Assembly (NCBI GenBank): GCA_026873275.1
Contig: JANTUC010000013.1
Location: 62,001-126,000, forward strand
Direction: 5' to 3'
DNA: 64,000 nucleotides
DNA from: Pseudopithomyces maydicus
Taxonomy: Eukaryota; Ascomycota; Dothideomycetes; Pleosporales; Didymosphaeriaceae
Below are positions 31,727 through 43,959 of the stretch, in pieces. The position numbers and the translations under genes are program-made. The notes beneath the pieces were generated by a model that saw nothing but the letters and a program-made list of their open reading frames with translations, had not been told where the DNA came from and did no database searches. Every line of letters begins with the position of its first letter. The first letter of the stretch is position 1.

Positions 31727-33376
31727 CTATGATGCACTATCCACAGGTATAGCTCTCCCAATCATCCTGATTTCCCCTTCCGTCAGCTTCGCCACAAGCG
31801 GCCATGTACAAAGCCTCCTTGTCCTGTTCTCCCCGTTCGTTGGGGCCCAACTCTTGATCCCCTCAACCGGCTCTACGCCCTTCTCAACCCACTCGACCAA
31901 TGCAGCAGAGACACCGTATTCCGCTGGGATATATGGGTACTTCGCAACATTACCACCACAATGGCCACCCCCGGGTACCATAACTAGCTTCATGAAATCG
32001 TTTTCCGCTATCGTTGTCTCCGGTCCAATGGTACCATGAGTCACAGCTTCGACGTGTCGAAGCGTTGACAGTGGGGCGATGTTCGGATCCGCCCATCCTG
32101 CATATACGATCATCTTTTTTCCACTGTCGCGGAAAGTGGACAGATCAGTACTGATGGCATCGATCACCGGGCTGAGACGCGCGTCAAAGATATCCACATC
32201 AGAGCCCCAGTTGAACGTTGTCGCGTCGTACGAAAGGTTATCAAACACGTTGTTTTGTAGGAAGGGAACCGAAAATCCGTTGGAAAGGAGGCCTTGCACC
32301 TGGGGGAGCGACCATCCGGCTTCAGACCCGAACGATAGCCCAGCATATATTGAGGTATTGGGAGCATCTGATCGCACGGCTCCTTGGTACACCAATTTGA
32401 AGGATTCGATCTGGGTAGGCGTGAGACAGGTGGAATTCTCGGCATGGGAATCTTCTGTGCAAGCCAAAGTGGTAATGTCGAAGGAGCAGGCAAGCGGATT
32501 CTCGATCAACCGATCTGCTACGCCGTCGATGGTGTCGCATTTGTCTAAGACGCGCGCTTGCACGAATTCGAGAACAGAGTCCGGAATTGGGGTCGCATCA
32601 ATCTGTGTTCATATTTAGTACGCACGGATAAAAGTTTGCAATGATAGACCTACGTTAAGGCGTTGGTTGTTCCATAGAAAGCTTAGCAACAGGTGAGTAT
32701 ACCAATTTGCAGGACAACCAGCAATGATGCCATCAAACAAGTCTGGGTGAAACTCGGCGAGTGAATATCCTTGACCACCGCCGGTTGAGCAACCACGATA
32801 GTACGAATGTTTCGCTTCTTTTCCGTAGAATTCCTTGATGAGTGTCTTGGCAGCGGGGGTTAGGAGGCTGATGGCGTTGTGAAGCCAAGCTTGCATTTGA
32901 TCTTCATCGTGAAGAAACTCCTGATAAACGCCAGGCGCTCCGCTACCTGGCGAATCTCCAGCCATATTGTCGGCAGCTCTATGTCCCGTATCTCCTCCAG
33001 CGACAGCAAAGCCCAGCCCATTGTTCAACTCTCTCATCATGTCTTCATATAGTATGAACCCAGCCTGTCCGCCATTGCCTACTGCCATGAATCGTGAGGA
33101 ATACTTCTTATCTGGTAACCAAACTGCAAAGTTGAGAGTATCATTGTTACCGTAGTTCACAGAAGCCTGGACCTCACAGAACGAGACTTCATTGACTGTT
33201 CCCGAACTGTTGTATGTACCCTTCGCGTAATATGTTGTATTCAGGACTGAAGCATTCAATGCGGAAAGGCAGGTCGATTTAGCAAGGGCTGAGCAGTCGT
33301 TATGTGTTAAGGATCCGGCCGCGAGCAGGGCACTCGCAAAGAACGCAACCAACGAAGCTCCACGATGGTTATTCAT
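31727..33376 (-). CDS. Tannase/feruloyl esterase family secreted hydrolase
   Basis: Two exons, 33376-32654 and 32602-31727, with a 51-nt intron (GTAGGT...ACACAG), 532 residues. Secreted serine esterase releasing phenolic acids from plant cell wall or tannin esters. The start is ATG 33376 (MNNHRGASLVAFFASALLAAG, signal peptide). An in-frame frame open upstream to 33499 would bury the signal. Catalytic elements: the nucleophile serine in YYRGCSTGGGQGYSLAE with the flanking cysteine of the CS-D-HC motif, the aspartate in VYAGWADPNIAPLST, and the histidine with its cysteine in VPGGGHCGGN. Many cysteines suit disulfides. Residues SFGSEAGWSL and FLQNNVFDNLSYD lie in the lid region. Whether tannins or feruloyl esters are the substrate cannot be told. 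Confidence 0.92.
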
Positions 33377-34315
33377 GATAAGATGTGTGAGGCGATTTAC
33401 ATTGATGGACGAGCGCACCATGCTCTCCTTTAAATAAAAAAGCCATGAAGCAGGGTAGACAGAGCCAGAGTCACAGTAGATTGCATCGGAACGGAACACA
33501 GATTGGTTCCGAACGATCGTGCGAGAAGGCCCGTGAGAAGGTTTTACAGTGATAGTGAACTCCGTTCTTGGACCCTGCGATAAGCGACTATTCTGATTGG
33601 TAGATTCCGGCGGGCCCCCAACATTAGGCCTCCAGGCTGCCGGCTAAACGCCGACTGAGCTTATTTGAGCGAGTAAGTTTCGCGTCATACTTTCCTTTCG
33701 CGAACATCTATCTATCCGAAGTTCTACGAGATGGTCTACTATAGCCCGAATGTAGTGGATGTCTAGCAGATTAGCCGACCCGTGAACCCAGCATGTGAGC
33801 AGTCGCTTACCGATCGCAATCTGTTTCGTGTAGGCCGCGAATGACTTACTGAAATTGGTGCTTGCTTACATGGAGAGTTTATCTGAGGGTACATGAAATT
33901 AGATATCGAATACTTTCTCGTGGATTTCTTGGCATGCAGTTAGTCTCCTGCTTTCTGAAGGTTTACGAACAGATAGAGCACCTACTATTTTGCCACTCCG
34001 AGGCGGATCGTATTTGTTCTTGTTTTCTCTCAACTGCACTGTGTGATCTCATAGCTATGTTTAATGTACATGTCATTCGATAAATCTCTCAAGTGTGAAA
34101 AGTCTGCAAAACAAAGAGGACAACGAAAACATTATTAAAGCTGTTCATCATCAGGATTTGTATTGATGTTTGTACATAAACTTTTGTGGTGATTCGTCTT
34201 CTTGTAATTATGCTGAAGAAGTTATGGACCTGTAATATAGTAAAGAACCAAAAGTCAAGAGTAGATGAATTGAATGGCATGTAGTGACCCTAAACACCCT
34301 TCTCACCACTCGTTC
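33377..34315. other. Intergenic, no supported gene
   Basis: Promoter region of the tannase-like gene and 3' flank of the small secreted protein gene. Short frames only. Confidence 0.5.
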
Positions 34316-34726
34316 CTAACATCCAATACCATCATCATAGCAGCCATGCTCCACCGGGCAAATCTTGATCGGAGTTATAGTAAACATGGAGTTGCAACGG
34401 TAAAGAGAATACCACAGATCTTCAAACGGCGCGCCACAAGTGTTCAAGTCCGTGCAAAGTGCTTTTCGTAGAGTTTCAGTTGACCATCCTAAATATATTG
34501 AATTAATGTTCTGATGCACTAGATCGAAATAAAATAGCGGGCTTTTCCAAACGTGTAATTTGAGCCGTGTTATTTACATACCCAACTGGTCAATCAAGGT
34601 CCAGCCACAATATTTGAATCCCGGAGAGCAAGGGATGATGGAAGGAAAGTCTTCGCCAGCGACCGGACTCGCGGTTGTCAGGGCAGGCGAGGCGATGAGG
34701 GCTGCGAAGAATGCGAAAGCTCTCAT
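34316..34726 (-). CDS. Small secreted cysteine-rich protein, effector-like
   Basis: Two exons, 34726-34582 and 34488-34316, with a 93-nt intron (donor GTATGT, acceptor TTTAG), 105 residues. The signal peptide MRAFAFFAALIASPALTTA is followed by SPVAGEDFPSIIP. The mature part has eight cysteines: PCSPGFKYCGWTLIDQLGW, then LC and TC, RC, IC and two GC pairs, the last cysteine being the C-terminal residue (YDDGIGC). The opening CxPGxxYCGxxL motif is known to me from a broad group of fungal small secreted proteins of unknown function. Even cysteine number and compact size suggest four disulfides. Role in host or microbe interaction is inference only. It is divergent from the ABHD-type hydrolase gene. 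Confidence 0.8.
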
Positions 34727-35781
34727 GATGGTTATCGTAGGCGACTGCGCGTTCACTGTAAATAAAACACCTCTGTACTTCAAGAAAGTGGTTCAAAAGG
34801 TCGCTTGAACTCTTTTTTATACCAGACCAAGGCTCAATGGAAATGTTTCGTTTGGATTCCAAATAACTGATGTTTGTCTATAACAGTGTTCTGATATCAA
34901 TTGTTCTCCATGCGCATGATTACTATGCACGGACTCCCATGTCTTTGGTGACAAGAGTGACGGGAAAATGCGGGGAACAAGAGTTTCGTTTGGCAAACAC
35001 AATATAGCACAGCAGAGCTACAGTGCATCCAACATGTCATGTCGACAATAATTACACCTCACGATCGATCTCTTGTGCTATGTATTATTACATCTCGTGT
35101 TTGCAATGATGATAGATAAGATATGTGACGCGAAAAGTAAGAATAAAGCTTGCACCAACATCAGGAAGAGAAAATGATATTACTCTCAGATATATTAATA
35201 CGATGGATGTATAAGGTATGCCGATACGAAGGAACCCATATTAAGTGCTTCCATATAGTACTACCAAGGACCCAGAGCCTATTTTGTACCGCCATGTAAG
35301 TTTCACATGCTTGAGAAACCTCACTTTCGATCACTTGGACAAGCACAAACCTTGGGTTCTTTACTATAGATCGAATTCTACAGGTGATCACTATCATCTC
35401 ACAATTTTTTACGAGGTTTTTTTAAGCATCCTATTGAATCTTTCACGCCAGGATTCGCTCAGCGATCCTACCCAGTCGGAGGCTCATGAATGAGGTGATA
35501 CACATGTGAGCTGCCATGGCAGCATATCACTTTTCCATGTGACCGGAGCCGATCACAACCAGCTGCAAACCCCATCTACGTGTATAGCTTGCGAGAGTTT
35601 CTGCAACCGTCGCGTCCGGGTATGCTGCGGAGGATAAAACAGCTGCCTGGTGTATGTGACGTAAGGCTACATCTAGCTCCATCGGGAAAGGCCGGCTCGG
35701 TCGGACATCGGGGCTCTCCGGCCGCAGCCTGCAAGCACGTGTATTTTCACATCGGGTCATCAACCAGCGACAACAGCCATC
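34727..35781. other. Divergent intergenic region
   Basis: About 1 kb between the small secreted protein gene (minus) and the ABHD-type hydrolase gene (plus); should hold both promoters. No gene supported. Confidence 0.5.
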
Positions 35782-37196
35782 ATGTCGCTGTACAACTTCA
35801 TCGCTGTCCCGCTGTCCATGATAAGCGGGCTCTGGATACCTTGCATCCTGCTCTGTTGCATACCATGGGTGCAGAAGCAGTATGTTCTGATCCCTGCGGC
35901 AGATCCGCCTCAATCGCTGATAACGCAGGATGTTGTATCTGCACTGGGTGACGCTGTTCCCTGGGAAATGGTTGACTGAGCCTGAAAGAGCAGGATTTCT
36001 GAGTGAGTGAGTTCGGTCGAGGGATCTGGGTGTCTTTCTGACCGTGGCCAGAGAACCAGGTCGCCACGTTCCGTATCGCTAGTAAAGACGGAGAAAGGCT
36101 ATTTGCATGGCTCATCGCACCCCTGGGGGTGTACGCGCATCATGTCAATCGTTTCGTAGAAGAGAGCCCACTTCCGGATGACATAGAGCAGAGACTGGCA
36201 TTCCGACTACTGAAAGAGGACCCGGAAGCGCGACTGGTCATCTACTTCCACGGAAACACAGCAACCGTTGCCCAGGGTCGACGAACTGAAGAGTACCGCG
36301 CGTACAGCTCTGGCGCATCTGATAAGATATTTGTACTGGCGTTCGACTATCGCGGCTTTGGGAAATCCACTGGGGCGCCATCGGAACCAGGCCTATTGAA
36401 TGACGCAGAAGCAGTCGTAGACTGGGCACTCAACACCGCCGGCATCTCACCGGGGCGTATCGTGCTCTTGGGGCATTCTCTGGGAACGGCGGTCGCAACA
36501 GGCATAATGCACCACTACGCCGATCTCCCCAGGCCCATTGAATTCGCTGGGCTCATCCTGTGCGCGAGCTTCACAAACACGGGGAGCGCCTTCTCCTCAT
36601 ACGCCATCGCTGATCTCATACCCGTAGGTTTCCCCACATTGGAAACCCTTCTGAGATGGACGCTTACGAATATCGACCGGGAAGGTACTAGCTCCCGTAA
36701 AGCTTATCCCGCCGCTGCAGGACTGGTTCAGACGCCGGTTTAAAGACACATGGCGGACCGATCAGAGGCTTGCGTCGCTCGCCAAACGGTACGTCCCTTC
36801 CCGGATCTTAACATATGCAGATATGTGTACGCTTGGCTAATGAGACGCAGGTGCGAAAGATTACAGTTGGTGCTGGTTCATGCGGAAAACGATGGTACGA
36901 TGCCCTGGGACCAAACGGAGGAGCTATTTAAAACCACCCTGAGAGCTGCGACGGAGGAAGTGGGTCCGAAAGTCAAGGTTGTGGACCTAGGTGAGGCGGG
37001 TAAACAAGAGGTCTGGCGCGAGGGCACGCGCAGCATCAGCAAATTGATCGCGAAGCACGGTGGTAAGTACGCGGTTGGAGCGAGGATGTTCCCAAGTGAA
37101 CTAATGTGTACAGACCACAATACGTTGATGAAGTGGACGCCAGTTTCGCTAGCGATCGTCGAGTCACTCGGTCTTACCAACGTCCACGTCACGTGA
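35782..37196 (+). CDS. ABHD12-like alpha/beta hydrolase
   Basis: Six exons by frame and splice motifs: 35782-35879, 35929-36002, 36052-36623, 36685-36788, 36851-37062 and 37114-37196, total 1143 nt, 380 residues; introns 49-62 nt. An N-terminal hydrophobic anchor (MISGLWIPCILLCCIPWV) suggests an ER or other membrane location. After it come the spliced MLYLHWVTLFPGKWLTEPER block and the fold motifs: VIYFHGNTATVAQG (oxyanion region), FDYRGFGKSTG, the nucleophile elbow LLGHSLGTAVATG, the acid in LVHAENDGTMPW and the histidine in GDHNTLMKW created by the last splice. This order matches ABHD12/ABHD13-type lipid hydrolases (lysophospholipase or monoacylglycerol lipase), though the substrate here is unproven. 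The splice chain is well supported because all six joins restore conserved sequence. Confidence 0.85.
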
Positions 37197-37675
37197 CAGA
37201 CATAGCTGAAACAGCTCACGAGTAGCCTGTCTCACCACCCACACGAGCCCCACCCGCCGCCGGGTCTGACGCAAATCATACAGCGCGGTATCCTGGAGCG
37301 TTTTCGACGCCTGTCAGGCCCCAGTCAACATACGATAATTCACACAAAGCGAGACAGGCACGCGCGCGACTCCGCTTCAACAAAATTTAGTGCAGCCTCA
37401 ACCCTTTGTCACTTACCGTACATTCAATTACCATGTCTTTGTTGAACAAAGCCACAAACGCCTTTCCTTACCTATCGTGATGCTATTTCTTGACGACTCT
37501 CCTTCAATCTATTTCCTTAGCGCGTACTACCACCACTCCGACTAATTGAGGTCCCACTGTCCTACGTCACCACATTCGCACCGGACGCTCAACACCACAT
37601 TACTTAAAAGGGAAAAAGAGGATTGATTCCAGCGGATATCTCCAAGTACCAATCCGCCAAAGACGACACAACGCA
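37197..37675. other. Intergenic, no supported gene
   Basis: Promoter of the small membrane protein at 37676. Nothing else recognised. Confidence 0.5.
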
Positions 37676-38137
37676 ATGCCGGCGCTGGACCATGCCGCCG
37701 CCGCCGCCACAGCCGCCACCACCCTTCTTCCGCGAGATCTGTTCGAAACCACGGGCGGCTCGTCCTCCATCAACGCCAAATCCATCCTCCTCATCGTCTT
37801 CGTCGCCATCGTCCCCGTGCTCATCGTCGCCGGAGTAGTGAGCTGGCTCCTCTGCTGCTACGGGCGCGACCGCGGCTCCAAGCGCGACAAGAAGGGCGGC
37901 GAAGGCAAAGAAAAACCCACATCCGCATCGCAGATCCCCCAGAAAGACAGAGAGATGGCGGCATTCTTAAGGCCATCGCCAAGTCCGCACAACCCGTATT
38001 CGCAGCGCGCTCAAGATGCACCGACGCGCCCCGTGCAGGCGCATACGAGGAACGACTCGATGTGGAGCAAGGAGAGTGGGAAGAGCGCGCGGTCTGTGAA
38101 CGAGAAGGGGCCGGCGTTGCCGCGGGGATTTGTCTGA
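37676..38137 (+). CDS. Small single-pass membrane protein
   Basis: Single exon, 153 residues. A short Ala-rich N-terminus (MPALDHAAAAATAATTLLPR), one strong transmembrane helix (SILLIVFVAIVPVLIVAGVV, then SWLLCCYGR), and a basic, Ser/Pro-rich cytosolic tail with GSKRDKKGGEGKEK and MAAFLRPSPSPHNPYSQRA. The dicysteine at the membrane edge could be palmitoylated (inference). It resembles the many short fungal proteins with a helix and a basic tail annotated only as hypothetical. The ATG at 37676 is the only start in frame before the helix. Confidence 0.65.
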   Translation: MPALDHAAAAATAATTLLPRDLFETTGGSSSINAKSILLIVFVAIVPVLIVAGVVSWLLCCYGRDRGSKRDKKGGEGKEKPTSASQIPQKDREMAAFLRPSPSPHNPYSQRAQDAPTRPVQAHTRNDSMWSKESGKSARSVNEKGPALPRGFV

Positions 38138-38657
38138 GCAGGAGGGAGACAATCGACGGTTTGGATTTATGATTTACGAATTTTGCTGCGCGCGGGACGT
38201 CGGCTGACAGCGGCGTGCGGCGGTTTTGAAGGACGGGGTGGTCGTGCTATCGTTTGGGAAAGATGGTAGCCACAAGACTGTCGCATGGGCTGCGTCGGTG
38301 GGTCGATATACTACCGCGCCCTATCAATGGGGTTGAGCGCAATGTATGCGTATACGACACCGTGATTGTGTTTGATCGTGCTGGCGCGCTTCGCAAGTAG
38401 CGTGGGGGTGGTCGCTCCCAGGCTGCCCCAGCGTCCACAGGATGGACCTTACATGGGATTACATACGATTTTAGTCCGTCAAGACCAGGAAGTTTCTTGG
38501 TTGAGATGCATCGCGGCGCTGCAGGCAAGCAAGCCCCATAACTGTATTACCTGAATAACTATTACAACAATCTAAAGCTCTATCCAAAGTGGGGAATATG
38601 TCTATATGCAAAACCAACTTTCCAGCGTCGTGAAGTTTCTCTGGCCCGACTTGAGAA
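38138..38657. other. Convergent intergenic region
   Basis: 3' flanks of the small membrane protein (plus) and the MFS transporter (minus). No gene seen. Confidence 0.5.
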
Positions 38658-40532
38658 TTAGAACTCAACCTTGGACAGCCTCTTGCTGTTCCTCATCCGC
38701 TCGCCCCAGATCCAGAACCCCAGCGGCACGGGGATGGACGCCACGGCGATGAACCCCAGAAGGGAGTTACCCCATCCGACGCCCAACGAATCGTACATTG
38801 CGTTACCCGCAAGAGGCAGCAGTGCGCCCAGGAGCGAGCGGAAGACCGTCGCAGCCGCCGAAACGGACGCCGCGTACATGGTGTAGGAATCGACGAGGTA
38901 CGTGAGGCCAGGCATCTGTCCCGCGTTAGTCGTGCATCGCAACCAGAAAGACCAATCAAAACGGGAACTTACGAATAGGATCATGAGAGCGCCGCCTAGA
39001 ATCGCGGTACCCACGATTGGCGCCATCCAGTGAACCTTCTTCTCGGCGGACCACCCGTAGAGGAACAAGCCCACCGGGACGAACGCCGTGCCGATCAGCA
39101 TGAGAGGTAGCCTGTACTCGGGCTTGGGCTTCCCGTCGTTGTGCTTCTTTGCGAGGTAGCCGAGGAGTCGGTCGGAGACGATGCCGGTGAATAAAAGGCC
39201 GAGAAGGGATCCTACACCAATGCCGAGGTAAACGAGGGCGATTGACTTTTCCGAGAAGTCGTATTGGCGTTTGAAGACGCGGGGGTAGGTGGTGAGGAGG
39301 AGATAGAGGTAGCCGTATGTCTGTGTGTGGATGTCAGTGGGAGAGCTCTACGCATGGAGTAGGCGACGTACGGATGCCATGATAAGCGACATGAGGAAGA
39401 CGATAGGAGACAGATAGAGCATGCGAATCGGTCGGATAATGGAGATTTTGAAAAGCTGGCCCGGGGTCCGTCCAGTGTCGAGAGCGGAGCGTAGGTTTTC
39501 ATTCCCGGTCTCTTTGCGCAGGCGCTCGGTGCGCTTCTTCAGAAGAACGTACGGGTAGGTTTCGCGGTTGAAGATGAAGCTGATGATGCATGCTGCACCG
39601 CCCTGGCATAACATGAGTTTACCAACTCCATGCGAGGGCTCCATGAAGAACTTACCAGGATGGTAACGAGCCAGAACGTCCACCGCCACCCCTTGGCCTC
39701 TGCAAGGTACCCACCAGCCACAGGACCGATAGCCGGTCCAAAAAGCGGTCCCATGACCATACACGCCATCGCCTTGCCCCGTTTCTCAACCGGGTACAAG
39801 TCCGCCACCGTCCCACTCGAGATCGTAACCGCGCCTGCAACACGACAGCATTAGCGATGGCTCACCAGCCCACACACAGCGCCATGACTCACAGCTCGCG
39901 GCTATGCCCGCAAAGAACCGGAACGCAATCAACGCGCCGAGACTATTCGAAACCGCACATGCGATGCTAAAGATTAGGAAAATCACGTTGCAGAGGTTGT
40001 ATATTGGAGCTCGGCCGTAGAGCTCGGAGAGCGGGGCCCACGCCAGAGGACCGAAGGCGTAGCCGAGGATGTAAACGGATGTTACGAAGGCGCCGAGCGT
40101 CTCGTTGGTCGAATTGAAGTGCTTCATGATGAGGGGGTGGCGGATGCGCTCATGGTTGAGGCGAAGGGGCTGGCGGAGTGTTAGTCGTGGGGCGAACACT
40201 GCATCGACCACGAGCAACATGGTACAAGGCAAACCAAGGTGTCGCGAAAGCCAAAGGTGATACTTACGAGAGCATGGTGATGAAGGCGACGACGACAACG
40301 ACGCCGACTTTTTCCATGAGTTCCAGTTGAGCGGGTTCTCTGGATCATCGACTTCCCAGCCGACGATGTTCGGGTCCTTGGGTGCAGCTTCGGTGGGGAG
40401 GTGTGAGGTGCCGTCGCCCTGGTCACCCGACTGTCGCTCGACGTCGTTTGAGAACGTCGCATCGTTTGTGTTGGTCGTACTGCTTGACGCCTCCTTGTCG
40501 TCGTAGAGGCTAGTGGCCTTCTCGTGCGCCAT
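38658..40532 (-). CDS. MFS transporter, DHA1 multidrug/polyamine type (two one-base frame breaks)
   Basis: Six exons: 40532-40268, 40169-39893, 39834-39656, 39602-39372, 39320-38973 and 38915-38658; introns 98, 58, 53, 51 and 57 nt. About 519 residues if two single bases are added, one at the T5 run 40309-40313 (coding A5; restores NSWKKVGVVVVVAFITMLS) and one at the G5 run 40133-40137 (coding C5; restores ATPLIMKHFNSTNET). Plasma-membrane H+ antiporter of the 12-helix drug family: VDDPENPLNWNSWKK leader, VTSVYILGYAFGPLAWAPLS, ELYGRAPIY (motif A), FFAGIAASCAVTISSGTVAD, MGPLFGPAIGPVAGGYLAE (motif C) and the loop MLYLSPIVFLMSLIMAS. The gene is divergent from a Zn2Cys6 regulator. Drug or natural substrate unknown. 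Confidence 0.85.
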
Positions 40533-41495
40533 GATCGAGGCGTGATGCTCCGAAGGGTCGGGCGTAATCCTGGGAGGGTTCCTGTGAGGCGTAGCCGCTG
40601 CCGTGGAAAGCCTATGGTTGCGCAGCGCCAAGATGCGTACGAGCCTTGGAACAAGCACAAGCTGCGAGGAGAAGAGAAGGAATTAAGTACAGAGAAGGCT
40701 ATGAGCAGTACTCGGTGTCTGTCAGGAGTTTAGCGGTTGCGGCGGAGATAGTCGGCTAATTCGTTGGCTTATTTACATATGCAGCAAGGGATGGGCGTCT
40801 GCACTCAGCTCCATGGAGTTTCCGAGATCATCGGGTTTCGGCTCGACGTGGTAGGTGGATGTGCAAATTAACCCTTCCGATCGGTGTTTGATACGTCTAC
40901 AATTTGGAAGTGTCGGTTGGCATGCGCAGACACGCGGAGAGGAAGTCATTGCCTAGCCACTCCTTCAAGTATGTCGGAGCACGTGGAATTACCGACATCA
41001 TACGCCATCTTGGAAGCATATCCAGGTGTACCGCATCAGCTTGAAAGGCTTTAAGCTTCGAGCTAATGTGAAGCCAAGTTTTTGGAATGCTTAGGGGCTG
41101 CGGCAGCGGGGCCGGCCGCTGCTATTCACGCTATGCCACCCGTGGAAGCTAATGCACTAACGTGTGGATCATGCGGGGTTTTCTTGTAGGCACATTTGTT
41201 TTTATCGGCACTACCGTGTCTACATCTGGACGAGGAGTATGAGTTTCACTACGAAAGTGTTGTTCTCGCAAGGCGCATTATATGTATGCGAGAATTGGTG
41301 TGTGCAAATCCCATCATCGGATAAATTAATCATCAGGCTGCCACTTATCATCTCGCATTGAAAGAACGGAAATGCTAGCCCCATCCAAACTAGTGCTTAC
41401 ATCACCCGCGGACTTCGCGCGGAGTGACGCTGGAGGGTTCCCATTATTCCCCCAGCCTGCCCCGACTCCGCGGCGGTACCACGCAGTCGATTCCC
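40533..41495. promoter_or_regulatory. Shared divergent promoter of an MFS transporter and a Zn2Cys6 regulator
   Basis: 963 bp between start codons facing away from each other. A transporter next to a pathway-type regulator often means that the regulator controls it; this is inference. I cannot point to a specific CGG-triplet operator with confidence. Confidence 0.4.
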
Positions 41496-43815
41496 ATGCC
41501 CAAAGAGCCGCAGAAACCAGGTGGGCCTCGTCAGAGGCCAATCTCTTGCAAATTCTGCAGAACGCGGAAGCTCCGCTGTAGTCGCGATTCGCCTTGTTCC
41601 AATTGTCTTTCGAGGGGCATAGCATGCGAGCTGGAACAAGTTGTACCGAGCACGTCGACCATAGACGACAGGAGTAGATCAGAGCTTCTCGAGCGAATCC
41701 GCAAGCTGGAAGCTGTCGTAGAACAGCATGCGAGGTCGACACCTGCTCCAAGCTACCCTCCCTCACCGGCGTCTAACCTTGGCCCCACTGCCCTAAATAG
41801 CCAGGTTCTGGGGACCTTCGCCGACGCTACAAAGCAGACACAGAAAGGCGCTGTGCCCTCCCAAAGCGAGCAGTTGGATCGGGACTTCGCTTGGCTAGAA
41901 AGCATCTATGATGGCACCGACTGCGCGGTAAGCTACGCACCGTTTCCAGCAGCCTGCATACGCGATATTAGCCTTTGTGCTATGTCATCTGCCTGCAACT
42001 ACTCTGAACTAATGTTTGCTAGTCGGATGTCATCCCTTCCACAAAAGTTGGTTTTCGCACATGCTCATTGCAGCTCGTGGCAGAGCCAGAGCAGTTCGTC
42101 CCTGGGTCCTCCTCATGCGACCCTTCCATCATATTCTGGTTGCCCGAATATTCAGAAGCCAAGATTCTGGTGGAAAAGTTCATCAGAGATGTGGAGCCTA
42201 TACACCACATCGTGCTCACTCAGAGCCTTCCATCAACCCTGGAACGAGCTTATACGTCTTTGACCCAGCAAGGCCAGATCAAATCCGGCGAAATGATCTT
42301 GATGATCAGTATATTTGCTGCAGCACTGCATTCCTGGACTTTAGATGATTGTAGCACACTGGGGCTGTTTACAAACTCCGCAGAGCCGCAGAGAAGGTCC
42401 GCTCTATGGGTGAAGGCCACGGAGGATTTGATTGACATTGCCCATCGTTCGACCAAAATATCACTCGAGGGGATCCAAGGAATCATCATCGTGGTGTTCA
42501 TTGCAGCTAGCTATAGGGGATTCTCAAGGCGATGCTGGTTCCTCATGAACAATGCCTTGGCGCTTGCCCGCGAGCTCGGTCTACATTGCATTGATCATCC
42601 GAGTAATGCCGATTCTGCCAACACGGCTGAATCAGAAGTGGGTCGTAGAGTGTGGTGGTATCTCGTGGCTTCGGATTGGTGAGCATGTTCACCTCATATG
42701 CTTTTATACGTCACTTACGATGCATCACAGGGCAATGGCCACCAAATACAATGGGATGGCCCGAGGCACTTATGCGTGCCATCAACGACACATGATGACC
42801 AACAAGCCCCTACACTTGAACGACGAAGACGTTTTCGATGGTATGCCGCGAGTGGGGAGACCTCTCACAGAGCCTACTCAGATGACATATTTCATCCTGC
42901 GCATCCGATTAAACGAGATATCTAAAGCCATTGTGGACCGCGCCCCTCTGATGACCGCTCTTCCAGGCGGTCCAAGCTACGACGTAGTCATGGACATCGA
43001 CACGGAACTACAATCGCTCCTCAACGACATCCCCCTTCTTCACGTCCATGACGCCCTTCGAAATCGCCGGGCGCTACCGCCTCAGCGACGAAAGAGCCAA
43101 AGTCATCGCCCGCCTCGGCCGCGACTTCCGCACAATCTGCTACGCAACCCGCTGCAAGCTACACCTCCCGTACGCGCGGCGCGGCCACAAAGAACCCGAA
43201 TACGCCACCTCGCGCATCCTGTGCATCGACTCGGCGCGTCTGATCATCAAGACCGAGTCAGACTACCAGAAGAACGTGCTCGATCTGGGCTTCATGCGGT
43301 ACCAGCCCCTGCGCTACAGCATGACCGTCTTCCTCGCGTGCACCATCCTCCTCATGGACTACTGCTACCGCAAGCAAGCCTCGTGCCCGGATCAAGAGCG
43401 TTCCAAGTCCGAAATCTGTGCCGCGCTCAGCATGCTGGAAGCCACGCGCTCGGAGAGCGAAGTCGCGTCCAAGTTCCTCGATTCGCTGGTCACCGTGTTG
43501 AAGAATCATGGGATTGCGCCGCCGAAGAGGATGCAGAAGCCAGGGGCCGAGGCGGTGCTGGTCCATGGTGAGACGGCGCCGGCATCGCCGTATGCAAATC
43601 CTGTGGGGTATACGTTGCCGGTGACCCCGTTGAGTGGGTCGCAGTTGGCGGCGTCGGCGGTGGGAGGGGAGGTTACGTGTACGGGGGGTTTTGAGGCGTT
43701 GGAGGATGGGTCGGATTTGAATTCTTTGGTGAGGTCGCTGGATCAGGGTGTGGATGTGGGCATGATTGAGTGGGATGATATTTTCTTGGGTCTGGGCGAT
43801 TCATCGTTGTTGTAG
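41496..43815 (+). CDS. Zn(II)2Cys6 fungal transcription factor (one frame break)
   Basis: Three exons: 41496-41927, 42023-42678 and 42731-43815, introns 95 and 52 nt. Zinc cluster near the N-terminus: CKFCRTRKLRCSRDSPCSNC then LSRGIAC, pattern C-x2-C-x6-C-x5-C-x2-C-x6-C, followed by a coiled-coil linker (SELLERIRKLEAVVEQH). The fungal-specific regulatory domain includes PEYSEAKILVEKFIRDVEPI, AASYRGFSRRCWFLMNNALA, LARELGLHCIDHP and GRRVWWYLVASDW-AMATKYNGMARG. At the C5 run 43031-43035 the frame shifts: LQSLLNDIP continues as FFTSMTPFEIAGRYRLSDER only if one C is removed or two are added. The tail ends in an acidic segment MIEWDDIFLGLGD, which suits an activation domain. About 723 residues. It probably regulates the divergent MFS gene (inference). 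Confidence 0.84.
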
Positions 43816-43959
43816 TCCTTCTGGTGTTTGAGTTTATGTGTTTTTATGTGTTCAATTAACGTTGTAAGGACCTGTACAGGTCATGTCGACTCCAGCTAAA
43901 GGAAAACTAGACGCCGCGAGTCCAATGATAATGAGCAATAGAACAATACACCAAACATG

